Shown: positions 55,044-64,000 of the stretch, in pieces | How the letters are laid out: each line of letters opens with the position of its first letter | Numbering within the stretch: position 1 is the stretch's first letter | Notes under the pieces: generated by a model | What the model was told of the DNA's origin: nothing | Databases searched by the model: none | What the model saw: only the letters and a program-made list of their open reading frames with translations | Translations under genes and position numbers: made by a program | Source: Hermetia illucens | Taxonomy: Eukaryota > Arthropoda > Insecta > Diptera > Stratiomyidae | DNA: 64,000 bases | Reading direction: 5' to 3' | Assembly: GCF_905115235.1 (NCBI RefSeq) | Contig: NC_051852.1 | Coordinates: 32,871,199 to 32,935,198, forward strand

Positions 55044-55514
55044 TTATTCAAATAAATCTTTCTTTATGGTCACATATTTGTTTGTCCACAAACATTTCAC
55101 GTCCTTCGCAGCCCATACGCATTTATCATCATCCCCACTCGATTTGAAACATTTCTTCAAATTATCCTTGCTCACTTCCAATCCCGCGCTATGAAAATCG
55201 TCGTAGGTCTTATCGACATTGTAGCCATGGGTGTCGTCCCAGACTCCAGTTTTAAGTCCCATGCAACGAATATAACACTTGGCCTCATGTCCCAGGTCTT
55301 GTTCATATTCACGATGTTTCAACTTCTCAATGATTGCTGCTGGGACCTTTTCGGATTTTAGGCACTCTTCACGCATCTTCAAGAATTCCTCTTTGTTGAA
55401 GGCAGCAGAAGCCTGGAACGAAAAAAGACTTTGGTCTCAATATTTTCCCCATTTAGACTAGGGATGTTGTCTTACCACAGCAATGACTGCACAGAGAGCG
55501 ATGAAAAGTTTCAT
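55044..55514 (-). CDS. OBP-6, odorant-binding protein (Obp99a/44a-like), two exons
   Basis: On the minus strand, exon 1 is 55514-55476 (13 codons, MKLFIALCAVIAV) and exon 2 is 55412-55044, split by a 63-base phase-0 GT-AG intron, giving 135 residues. Cysteines at 30, 59, 63, 101, 111 and 120 show classic OBP spacing. One residue fewer than in OBP-2/5 separates C4 and C5 (KSSGDDDK). Exon 2 has one extra Ala before FNKEEF, so the signal peptide probably ends ASA at residue 16. The C terminus KKDLFE is four residues longer than in OBP-5, its nearest relative (shared DDTHGYNV). AATAAA overlaps the stop (55048-55043). It is the only copy on the minus strand and converges on OBP-5. Confidence 0.96.
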
Positions 55515-55561
55515 TTTGTTAATTTCGATACCTTTGTGGAGCTGCAGGAGTACAAACAACA

Positions 55562-55598
55562 ACTGACGATCTTTGGAGGTATCCGGAGAATATTTATA
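55562..55598 (-). promoter_or_regulatory. Core promoter of OBP-6
   Basis: TATAAATA on the minus strand (55598-55591) and TCAGTT initiator. The +1 A is opposite 55564, 34 bases from the TATA start, with a 50-base 5' UTR. Confidence 0.85.
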
Positions 55599-55630
55599 GG
55601 GGAACCTGTCTCTAAAATGCAAGGTTCACC

Positions 55631-55686
55631 TTCTGGAGGGGGAGTTACGCATGTGAACATTTCTACCGGTTGCCTGATAGTTCTGG
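55631..55686 (-). promoter_or_regulatory. Shared OBP upstream module, OBP-6
   Basis: On the minus strand CCAGAACTATCAGGCAACCGG (from 55686) is followed by CGTAACTCCCCCTCCAGAA (55649-55631). It is preceded by TTTCAACTGA, as in OBP-5, and lies 122 bases before +1. Confidence 0.6.
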
Positions 55687-55729
55687 TCAGTTGAAAGTTG
55701 ACGCGGTGTTCAGATTACAGCTCCATGCG

Positions 55730-56440
55730 TTGCTTCAAATGTTACTTGGACAGACCTTCTCTATGAGCAAAAAGTAAATGATGTTGTTGTTTTTGAATTA
55801 TCACGTAAATATGTTTTTCTAATATTTCGATTACCAAAAACAACTGATATATAGGCCATGTTTGAGGAACAACAAATACATACCCAGTAAAATATTTTTA
55901 ATTATTTGTCTTCTAATGCGACAACTCTTCCACGAAATCTTGGAGATTGGTGAATTTTTATGGGCTACGTGTGTTTTATAACGTTCAACCTACGTGTTTC
56001 ATTGCTCCTCCTTTTGGTCGGGCCCTCAACTGACGGTATGCTTGCAGTTATAGAGTAATGGGGATTGGGGTAAAATAAATTATTCTGTCCTGTTTGGTTT
56101 TCGGTTAAATCGAACCCACTCTCATGGGATTATTTATGCCTCTTTTGAAGAAAATCCAGAATGAATACACCATTCTGGCTCAGAGATCAGTGCTCTCTTA
56201 ACAGTTACGCCTTACGCCTGCAAAAGAAAATCGAAAAAGAAAGGAAGTGTGCAGTACGTCTTCAAATGACTGATGTACACAATTAACTATGCCTCGAATG
56301 GGATCTGCCAAAAGGAGCTAAAGACTCCAACGGAGAATGGTATAAGAGCGCGTGTCGAGGCGCCATATGTCCTGTACGGTCAATTATTGAAAATTTCTTA
56401 GCTTGAGATATCTTTACTTAAATATTAGGGATTTTTATTT
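55730..56440. other. Upstream flank of OBP-6, nothing further recognised
   Basis: AT-rich DNA near the gene, then mixed sequence without motifs. CTGATGAGTTG...CTGGACGAAGCC near 56467-56500 resembles part of the 42403-42460 hairpin region, suggesting a shared dispersed repeat. Confidence 0.35.
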
Positions 56441-56739
56441 CCCATGGCAGATTTGAGAGGGCATCTGATGAGTTGTATATACACTGGACGAAGCCGTCGG
56501 TCATTCGTTTGAAACCCTAAATGATTTGTTCGGGAACCAAACAAGTTCCATTTAGTCCGGTTTGATATCAAGTAGATATGAACTTAAGGTCCCTTATATC
56601 GCCAAACAAGAGTGTTATAAATCTACGGATCATGAACTGTCCATTTCAAAAACTAGGTTCAACCAATATGGATTTGGTTTTCCTTCTAATTTCCATCGCG
56701 TAGCTTGGTTTAGGGTGTAAGGCTGGCCACCACTGCAAG

Positions 56740-57560
56740 CACTCGGGTCTTTCGTTAGGCCGATGTGCTATCCCTTATAAACGCTTGTTCAATGGCCTCC
56801 TACCTGCGGCGTGAACGGGTTTCTACGATTCGATTTTTTGCTGAAGAAAACCTTATGGACCTTCCTACGAAGTCTGAGAAAACCAACAAACTGCATATTA
56901 AGTGCAGTATTGTCTCATTTTTCTATAATAATATAACCAATATATATATATGTATATAGCCTGGACACTCATCACATTTTCCATCTGGTAGGTTAAGGAG
57001 CAATATCCTGTTAAAAGCTCTAACAGGGTTCTTACATCCCCACTTCGTAGGTAACAATAAAATGCCACTCAAGAGGGACGGGGCTCTTTGTTAAAATTTT
57101 GGCTTCCCAGCAGGAATTCAAATTCCTCCATGCGATAGCGCGAATCGTTCCAGCATCACCTTTCAGAGCAGACTTGCCAATAAAATTCTGGATGGCAGAT
57201 GCTGGTCCTGGTCCTACCATTGTGTAACGAGACTCTTGTGAAGCCAGTCTATCAGCCAGCCTCTTGATAACCACCGGTGTTCCACTGCCCCGCCACCCAT
57301 ATCAGGAATGTTTCGTTAAGTCAGCCAAAGTTTAGCAGTGATTAGTGGCAGCTCCACACCAACTTGCTTGATATGTTGTTTCTTTCCATTAATGATAACG
57401 CTGCCAGACAGTCGGCGCAGATTCGAATGGTCTTATCTCACCATTTTTGTCGCAACCATTATTCTGCTGTCAAGAAAAATGATATATATCTCCGCCTAGA
57501 AAGATCAGGTTAGTCTTATATTCGAGTTTTCCGAGAAACGCCCGGGAGGTTCTTGGATTT
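56740..57560 (-). mobile_element. I/LOA-like LINE relic, RNase H and tail
   Basis: Line-by-line similarity with 34860-35440 is visible: CCTATTCAATGGCTTCCCGCC-like text at 56785, GTTAAGGAGCAATATCCTGTTAAAAGC (56991), CGCAGATTCGAATGG (57416-57430) and ATCTCCGCCTAGAA. A TATATATATATGTATATA stretch interrupts it near 56940. Confidence 0.7.
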
Positions 57561-57599
57561 CTGGAACATCCATCTCCTTGTCTTTGCCACATTGTTTGA

Positions 57600-59460
57600 G
57601 CACAGAGCCTATGATAAGATTAGTTGGGTTTCAATGGACCGATACCGTAAGAGCAATCAAAACGACCACTTAGTGATCAATAATTGAACTACGATTTATG
57701 CCCGGCATGTGCATAGCAAGCGAGCTAAAGCGGATGGCGATTATACTGAGTAACTTGCCTGAAAATTATTTATTTGGCTGTCAGCAAAAATGCCCTTTCT
57801 CGGCTGAGAGGGGACCGATGAACGGAAGAGGTTGAAGGCTCTATTGACCGCTGCGAGGGATGGGTGGTGACGCGCTCAAACTCCGATACGGGGTGAAATC
57901 TCAAAAGGGACGCGTAGCGTATGTTGTGACAATAGAAAATTTGCAATTGCGCTGATCAGAGAAGTGAAGGATGCCACAGATCGCAATGATTTCAGAACTG
58001 TAGATCGTACACATCCGGTGAACGGATGGATGAAATGGCTGGTCACCGTATCATTCGAATACGAACTGTTCCCTCAAGCAGAAGAGAGATCAATTTGGCA
58101 TCAAGCCACTGGGCTTGACGGTGTTGCGCAGCATTGTGAATCGCTGGACCTGCAGTAATTGCAGATCCGCTGTTTCCACTGGTACGGAAATCTACGGAAT
58201 GATCGTTAAGATTGCAAAGGAGGACAATCGTTTTCAGTGCGACAATTACAGCGACGCCGGAATGCTCCTTACCGTCAGAAAGATTTTATATATAACTATA
58301 GCTAAAATAATCCTTGAATGCATCAAAAAACTTCTTGAAAATTTGATTGACAGAGAACAGACTGGTTTCCACTCCGGATACCCGGATCATTTTGGAACAG
58401 TGCACAGAGTTTAGATCTTCGCTGCACCTCCTCTTCATCGATTTTGAAAAATCTTTTGATACCGTAAAGGGAGTGCATCTGAGTGCGCTACGCAGGATGG
58501 GCGTTGTGGAGAAAGTAATAGCCATCATAAGAGTAACATATGATGGCGCAAAATGTCACGTGCTGCACCGAGGTAAAATCTCGGAGGATTTCGGGGTCTA
58601 AGGTGGAGTTCGCTATGGTTGCATCCTGTCACCAATATTATTTTTTCTTGTTATCAATGACGTTCTTCATGCTATCTTGTCCGATGGGTGTGGACGATGA
58701 CACCTTTCTGCAAACACCTTGACTACACACATGACATCCGGACCTCTTTCACTGAGTCATGGCCTCGGCCAAATGGCTCCTGATTTGAAAAGAGAGACAA
58801 GAGACAAGAGTTGGACTGAAAATAAATACCAACAGATTCAAGGTTCTTCATTTGACGGGTCACCGCTCTTTCTCTTTGCATTAATGATAAAGCATCGAAG
58901 GATTGGATTAATGTATATTCTCGGTGGTGGACGGTGGCAGTGGTAGATCCGCTTTCACTACCTAGTCTAAAATCTGGAAATGCAGTTATCCCAATACCAA
59001 TATCAAGTTGAGACGGTGCTAGATTCCTTTCTGTGTTGCTAATTGGGAGCGGCGCATGTCAAGTTAATCGTTCGTGAACTCCTTTCTCCGTTGTATCATC
59101 CAAGTCCGCTGGCCTGACATGATAACAAACGAAGAGCTTGGTCAGCTCCCTAGCACCCTTACGCACTGTGGTCGGAAGACAGAAGTGGAAGTGGAATGCA
59201 TTGCTGGCTACGCTATGCAATGGACTCCACTCTCGCACCGACGGATGAGCCTCCCCTGGGCGCTTGGCGCAGAATAGTAGAGAGGGAGTGAAGGCGCCCC
59301 AGGAAATCGTGGGCGGAGCTGAAGGTCACTTCAGATAATCGCAAATGCTCGCGCGTATGTGTTATTAACGCGCTATACCTAGGGCTAATGCCAACCATAT
59401 ACCATCGACAGGCATCAGAACAACTTGATGTTGGCCTCTCAATTTTCAAATAAACTCATA
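57600..59460 (+). mobile_element. RTE-like LINE relic, subtype A (longest)
   Basis: Order on the plus strand is an endonuclease end SNQNDHLVINN (57650-57685), a linker, GMIVKIAKEDN and LLTVRKILYITIAKIILECIK (58198-58330), REQTGFHSGYPDH, RSSLHLLFIDFEKSFDTVKG (58412-58470, motif A), VIAIIRVTYDGAKCHVLHRGK (58519-58580), an RT tail and the RWPDMITNEELGQLPS block (59110-59157). A deletion removes the YADD block or leaves it unreadable. Multiple frames are involved. Confidence 0.75.
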
Positions 59461-59464
59461 ACCT

Positions 59465-59930
59465 GTATGCATCTTCAATCGCTTTTCGTTTTACCTCCTA
59501 ACGAATGGAGCGACAATCTAGGATGACGAGCGAATACTGTGGTCAGCATAGTACTCATGCTCCAGAAATACGTAGGCAACCAAAAGTTTTGAATTTGCAT
59601 CTGGTAGCAAAGTTGAGTCTCAGCCGTCTGATAGCGCATCAAAATGGGCTTTATTATGGGTCGGTAAATCCCAGAAATCCATTCTGCTGTCTCCAGTAAC
59701 TACCAGTCGTAATCCCTAATGAAGCGGCAACTGGGAATGTGTGCATCCTTTATAAGTCGTTTTTCTCAGTTGTTTTAGTTGAAAGGAAGTTATATTGATC
59801 GGTCAGAAGTATTTTTTCCTTCGGTTAAGTGGGTTTGCCTGGTTTGGGAATAAATACCACCTTCATATCATGCCAGGTAATAGGAACACAAGCTTATACC
59901 CGGCGGGTGTTATATATAACACCATTATGA
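59465..59930 (-). mobile_element. I/LOA-like LINE relic, RT pieces
   Basis: The text parallels 35630-35850 (GTCAGCATAGTACTCATGCTCC, AAAATGGGCTTTATTATGG) and then jumps to the part equivalent to 36530-36720 (AGTCGTTTTTCTCAGTTG, GGGTTTGCCTGGTTTGGGAAT, ATATCATGCCAGGTAATAGG). It is therefore internally deleted. Confidence 0.65.
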
Positions 59931-60104
59931 CTAGACTTTTCCGTGGGAAGCACGAAAGATTGACTCAGGCCGTACTGTTCCTCCATCAACAATATGTATA
60001 GTAGAACACACGGCTAAACCTGAAGAGGATCTCTGAGTTGTCACCGTTCGATAAGTGCTTCTTCTAATTTAGCGCATGATCGTAATGGAACTAAGGCATT
60101 CGAA

Positions 60105-60330
60105 CAACTTGATATTCAGAATAACCTCAATGCCCCAAACAGGGTGGTTTCAAAAGACCTGTACCTGGGACCGAGCTGCACGCCTGAACTTAGGAAACTG
60201 ACCCACTTTGTTCAATATGATCAGGCGCGAAATCACCTACATTTTAAAGACATCCCCTAACATGGCGGCTCTTTTCAGAGAGTAGAGAGTATCAATCAAT
60301 ATCACGCCTTCAGATCACAGGGGCATTAAT
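60105..60330. repeat. Dispersed repeat, copy 1
   Basis: GAAATCACCTACATTTTAAAGACATC, CATGGCGGCTCTT, GAGTATCAATC and CAGATCACAGGGGCA occur in the same order at 63601-63737. CTTGATATTCAGAATAACCTCAAT also resembles 63149-63172. The family is not identified. Confidence 0.6.
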
Positions 60331-60639
60331 TGGGTAATGAGATAGTAATCACCTCTTACCACCATTTTTGGGAATCCGCGGAAGACAGATTGGGCGACTT
60401 ACCAAATTGAACTAAGCACCCGGGATCCATAAAATCCATTGTTAAAATGGAGAAAATAACCCAGGGAACCACAACAGTATGAGGGAAGCTTTTTGAGAAA
60501 GTTGCCATGTAATTCGTTCCATTGATGCAAATTTGTGGTCCTGGATCACATGATTCTTGCTCCAGTGAGAAAATGGATGTTCTGGGTCAACATATGCCCG
60601 ACACCCGCTTATGGCATAATTACCTGACGTGATGTGAAA

Positions 60640-61250
60640 TTGAGATTTATTCATATAAGCGGATCCAGAATCCTTCCGACCGATCAGTCTAATTTCCTTC
60701 CTACTAAAAGGACTGGAAAGACTGGCAGATCTGTTAATAAGGAATACATATATTCCCAGATAGCCGGTTCATCATAGGTAACATGTCTACCAAAAATGAA
60801 AAGTTACGGAAACTGGCGACAAAAATTGAGAAGGTGATATCCGGAAAAGAATAAACCGAATTTATGGGCATCGAAAACACGGCAAAACATCATGGAATTG
60901 ATCCAAGGTTATCATTTGGATTCTAAATGTGCTGGAGTGGAGCACAGATCCGTATGTTGGCCGAACGGAAGTCTATTGAGGCTAGATGTCTTAGGGACTT
61001 CCTATGGAGGGGCCTTCACTTTTCTCTGATGCCTCTTGGTAGTGAGCTATTTGCTATGACATTTGGAGACGTGCTATTCGTTGATAGATTTGCAGCCACA
61101 GTATGTGACCGCTTGAATGCAAGTTTGCAGATAATCCACCGCTACTCTCCCTTTCAAGGTGGAAATTCAGTACGTTCAGACTCCAAGCTAACGCGTGTAT
61201 TCAGGAACAATTGCAGAAATCCGGTAGTTTGCTCCGGGGTTGTACGTGTG
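60640..61250 (+). mobile_element. I/LOA-like LINE relic, RT fragment
   Basis: ESFRPISLISFLLKGLERLADLLIR (60670-60745) matches SFRPISLTSFLLKGL of the relic at 34820-37210. Behind it MLAERKSIEARCLRDFLWRG and a degraded GLPQGG/ADD region follow in the open frame 60927-61253. This is the same family in opposite orientation. Confidence 0.6.
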
Positions 61251-61254
61251 TAAT

Positions 61255-62460
61255 AGATAAGACCTGGGGACTCTCACCATATTGAATTCATTGCATGTAC
61301 TCGCCCAACATCAACTTCATTTAGATGTCATATATGTATGATTCCAGGACAATTCTCGTTTTAGAACATCTCATGCTCTTGGAGGAAGGTGCCAAAAAGA
61401 ACACCAGTCAAGTGTGTAATTCAAACCTTCCAAGTGAGTCTTGGGCTCGAAAAGAGTCATGCCTTTCCGTTTTGTTGATTTTTTCCTGTATACGATCCTA
61501 GCTCCTCTGTTCTCTCTCTGATCCCTTGTCAAACATTTTGTTAGATCGATCTCATAGCCTGTTGTTAGTGAAACACTATCTTTCTTATAAACATTTCATT
61601 AGATAAATTTTTAATTAAGTCTTTAACAAAAGTTGTTAGTCGTCTGTATATTTTTGTTGTTTTGAAAAATTAAAACACGGTGCGGAGGTCTCTCAATAGT
61701 GTGAAAAGGTGAAATTGAAAATCAAGGGCTTCCTTACAGGAATTGCACACTGGAATACAAGCCCTTGAAGATCTAAAGACGGTGCTAGAAGTTCATTTGA
61801 AAAAATTTGTATTATATTATCGGATTTAAACGAAATCTTACACTTATTGAGAAACCCATTGCAGTCGCTAGTTCTCGCTAAACTTCTCTACCACCAAAGA
61901 CCGAATAGATCATTTTTCACTCCACAAACTGACAGAAAACCAGCCCCGCATACATTACCAGATATCCTTTTGCCGGCTTTTTCAGTTAAGGTTTAGAAGA
62001 AGGTTTTGATAGGTAGGACTCAATGAATCAAGACATTTACATTCGCTGCCTCAGCGAAAAGGGACACTGCCGACAACAACTTAGTTTTCTCCATAAAATA
62101 AAGATCGTTATGATAAAATCGACAATATAAAGCAAATATCGAAATTAAATTTCGATGTGACAATCCAACCCCGAGTGGGTAAACAACCACCAATTCATTG
62201 ATAGAGAACCTAAGTCTTGATTTACATTCTCCAGTGATTGAATTGGGGATCAATCTAATTCGGATCCCGTCTTTAATGGAAAAGCCGAAGTAGGACCATT
62301 CTCAAACCATTTCTGATCCCGCGCTAGAGTTTCTGTCCTTACTGAAGCTAAAATCCTACTCACGAGTAAGTAATTGCCTTTGGACGAAAACCTACCACCG
62401 GGTAAACCGCATTCTTAAAAATATCCAGACAAACTGCCTTCAGGTAAACCAATTTAGGCA
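61255..62460. other. AT-rich intergenic stretch, nothing recognised
   Basis: No gene, RNA or repeat family was identified on either strand. A phrase GCCGACAACAACTTAG near 62070 is weakly similar to GCCGACAACGGCTAAG near 62900. Confidence 0.4.
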
Positions 62461-62467
62461 AACCACA

Positions 62468-62769
62468 ATCCGGATGGCTCAAGTGGTTAGAGCGCTGGGC
62501 TGTCGTAGCGGAAGGTCGCGGTTCAAATCTCGCTGGGGGCAGAGGAATTTGTTATCGTGACTGGATGTCGGCCACCAGTCGACTCAGCTGTAAATGAGTA
62601 CCTGATTCAAATCAGGGTAATAATCTCGGGCGAGCGCAATGCTGACCACATTGCCTCCCACAGTGTACTGTGGTGTACCGTTTCGGTCTTGAATGAAGTG
62701 CTCTAACACACTTCAAGGCCCTGATCCAATATGGATTGTTGCGCCAACGATTATTATTATTATTATTAC
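62468..62769 (+). mobile_element. tRNA-derived SINE with (ATT)n tail
   Basis: The head has an A-box-like TGGCTCAAGTGG (62475-62486) and a B-box GGTTCAAATCT (62520-62530), the split Pol III promoter of a tRNA. A roughly 190-base body follows (GACTCAGCTGTAAATGAGTACCTG, CTCGGGCGAGCGCAATGCTG, CTTGAATGAAGTGCTCTAACAC), ending in TTGTTGCGCCAACGATTATTATT. An inverted second copy lies at 63753-64000. Confidence 0.9.
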
Positions 62770-63600
62770 AATCCCTGGTTGTGCAAAGGTAAAGCGAGAA
62801 TTATCGTTCGAGGTATCTGCAGCTAATGCCAAACTGACGCAGCAACGATTTTCCGGCGATTCCAATTCTTAAACCCAAAGCTCAGCAAAGAGGACGTAGC
62901 CGACAACGGCTAAGTCTTCATATACAGTCAAAGTTATCGAAGCCGATTGGTGGGTCTTGTATGATGATACCAATCCAGTAAGTTAGGATAATTAGCGATC
63001 CGAGCAATGTAGAAAAAAACTCCCCTCAGCTGTAAAGAGTGGATCACGGTAAGGCATTAAGCTTTGTCTCTTAAGTCTCTGAGCAGCCACCGTTTGTCCT
63101 TTCTCTGACTTCCAGCTGGGGGTGTAATGGCAAAGGGGCTCTGCAGCAACTTAGTATCCAGAATTACCTCAATACCTTCACCTGTATGCTGCTAAGCAGT
63201 AGAGGAGGAAAGAGAACCGATAAGCCGATAACTTTCCTTCCGACATTTTAGAGCAAATGGACTGTCGGATCTACTGCGGGCTTGGGACCCTAACGTTATT
63301 ATTGTCGTTTTCACCAAATAGTAAATTACTCACTCGTCGGGTCAATACAATGCAGGATACATATATACACATATTATACCAGGACCCTGCCATTGCAGGG
63401 AAATCATGGGCTTACGTTTCTAACATACTGCATGATGGATTCGAAAGACTCCCAGACTATCTTGGTTAGTTACCGATGCGTCAAATTTTCCATGAAAGAG
63501 GGGTATTGAAATTATTTAGTGCTCTCCTTAAAATCTCCATTAGGAGGGAGGAACACAGTTTTAACGCCCGTAGTTTTAACATAAACAACTGCAGGTCCTC
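62770..63600. other. Intergenic stretch between the two SINEs
   Basis: No coding motif was recognised. The open frame at 63257-63469 has no known domain. Confidence 0.35.
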
Positions 63601-63737
63601 AACTTAGGTAATTGGGTTTATTCAACACTATCAGCCGTGAGATCACATACATCTTAGAGGCATCCCCCGACATGGCGGCTCTTGGCGGAAAGTAATGAGT
63701 ATAAAACTATATCAGACTCTCAGATCACAGGGGCAGT
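63601..63737. repeat. Dispersed repeat, copy 2
   Basis: Matches 60187-60330 (GAGATCACATACATCTTAGAGGCATC, CATGGCGGCTCTT, CAGATCACAGGGGCA) and directly abuts the inverted SINE. Confidence 0.6.
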
Positions 63738-63752
63738 TATTTCGCAACTTCT

Positions 63753-64000
63753 TAATAATAATAATAATCGTTGGCATAACAATCCATGTTGGATCAGGGC
63801 CTTGAAATGTGTTAGAGCACTTCATTCAAGACCGTAACGGTACACTACAGTACACTGTAGAAGACAATGTGGTCAGCATTGCGCTCGCCCGAGATTATTA
63901 CTCTGATTTGATTCAGATACTCATTCACAGCTGAGTCGACTGGTATCCGATATCCAATCACGGTCGAAAATCGCTCTGTTACCAGTAAGATTTGAACCGA
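63753..64000 (-). mobile_element. tRNA-derived SINE, inverted copy, cut by window end
   Basis: Starts with a (TAA)n tail at 63753-63768 and reads, on the minus strand, back through the same body to a B-box-like GGTTCAAATCTTACTGG at the window edge. It differs by scattered substitutions from the first copy. Confidence 0.9.

Noticed and set aside
61680-62400. Possible gag-like remnant of an LTR element
   Set aside because: No gag, protease or RT motif could be read and no terminal repeats were found.
62468-62545. A host tRNA gene
   Set aside because: The A and B boxes are there, but the sequence runs into a SINE body with an ATT tail and has a second copy, and no clean cloverleaf acceptor stem was found.
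1-64000. CRISPR array, rRNA genes, bacterial operons
   Set aside because: No regularly spaced repeats with unique spacers, no rRNA segments and no operon-like gene order; introns and TATA/Inr promoters mark the DNA as animal.

Overview
The window looks like a piece of a repeat-laden insect genome, most likely a fly. The single-copy content is a small family of secreted six-cysteine odorant-binding proteins resembling the Obp99a/Obp44a branch of Diptera. Each has a 13-codon first exon, a very short phase-0 intron, and a TATA box plus arthropod-type TCAGT initiator. A brachyceran such as a soldier fly would fit the repeat load and the OBP expansion, but that species guess is inference only.

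Six OBP units were found. They are called OBP-1 to OBP-6 here by position: OBP-1 (6884-7341, +), OBP-2 (14533-14987, +), OBP-3 (31648-32123, +), OBP-4 (38532-38570, +, an orphan first exon), OBP-5 (47862-48320, +) and OBP-6 (55044-55514, -). OBP-2, -4, -5 and -6 are close paralogues; OBP-1 and OBP-3 are more diverged. In all six the TATA box starts exactly 34 bases before the initiator A. OBP-2 to OBP-6 also share an upstream module (CCAGAACTATCAGGAAA, in most followed by CGTAACTC...CCTCCAGAA) that OBP-1 lacks.

Almost everything between these genes is broken non-LTR retrotransposon (LINE), often nested and in both orientations. At least four groups are present. (1) An R1-like family has an almost whole copy at about 19170-24378 (-) and derivatives at 10780-13143, 24379-26060, 32770-34195, 38588-42240, 49640-51000 and 51150-52430; further diverged R1-like relics lie elsewhere. 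(2) RNase H-bearing I/LOA-like elements lie at 3430-5090, 10000-10775, 34820-37210, 53720-54010, 56740-57560 and 59465-59930. (3) RTE-like elements lie at 60-760, 15490-19060, 42480-44110, 46370-47130 and 57600-59460. (4) One R4/Dong-clade relic with a C-terminal restriction-like endonuclease lies at 7420-9960. A mariner relic, two tRNA-derived SINEs, a GACA-bearing dispersed repeat, a roughly 150-bp tandem repeat and a hammerhead-ribozyme-bearing inverted repeat complete the picture.

The OBP array appears to have grown by tandem duplication including several hundred bases of upstream DNA, and was then pulled apart by LINE insertions. One R1-like copy sits in the intron of OBP-4, about 18 bases after its splice donor, leaving a first exon with an intact promoter and no second exon visible behind it. 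Coordinates of decayed elements are approximate because they rest on eye-translated similarity, not alignment.
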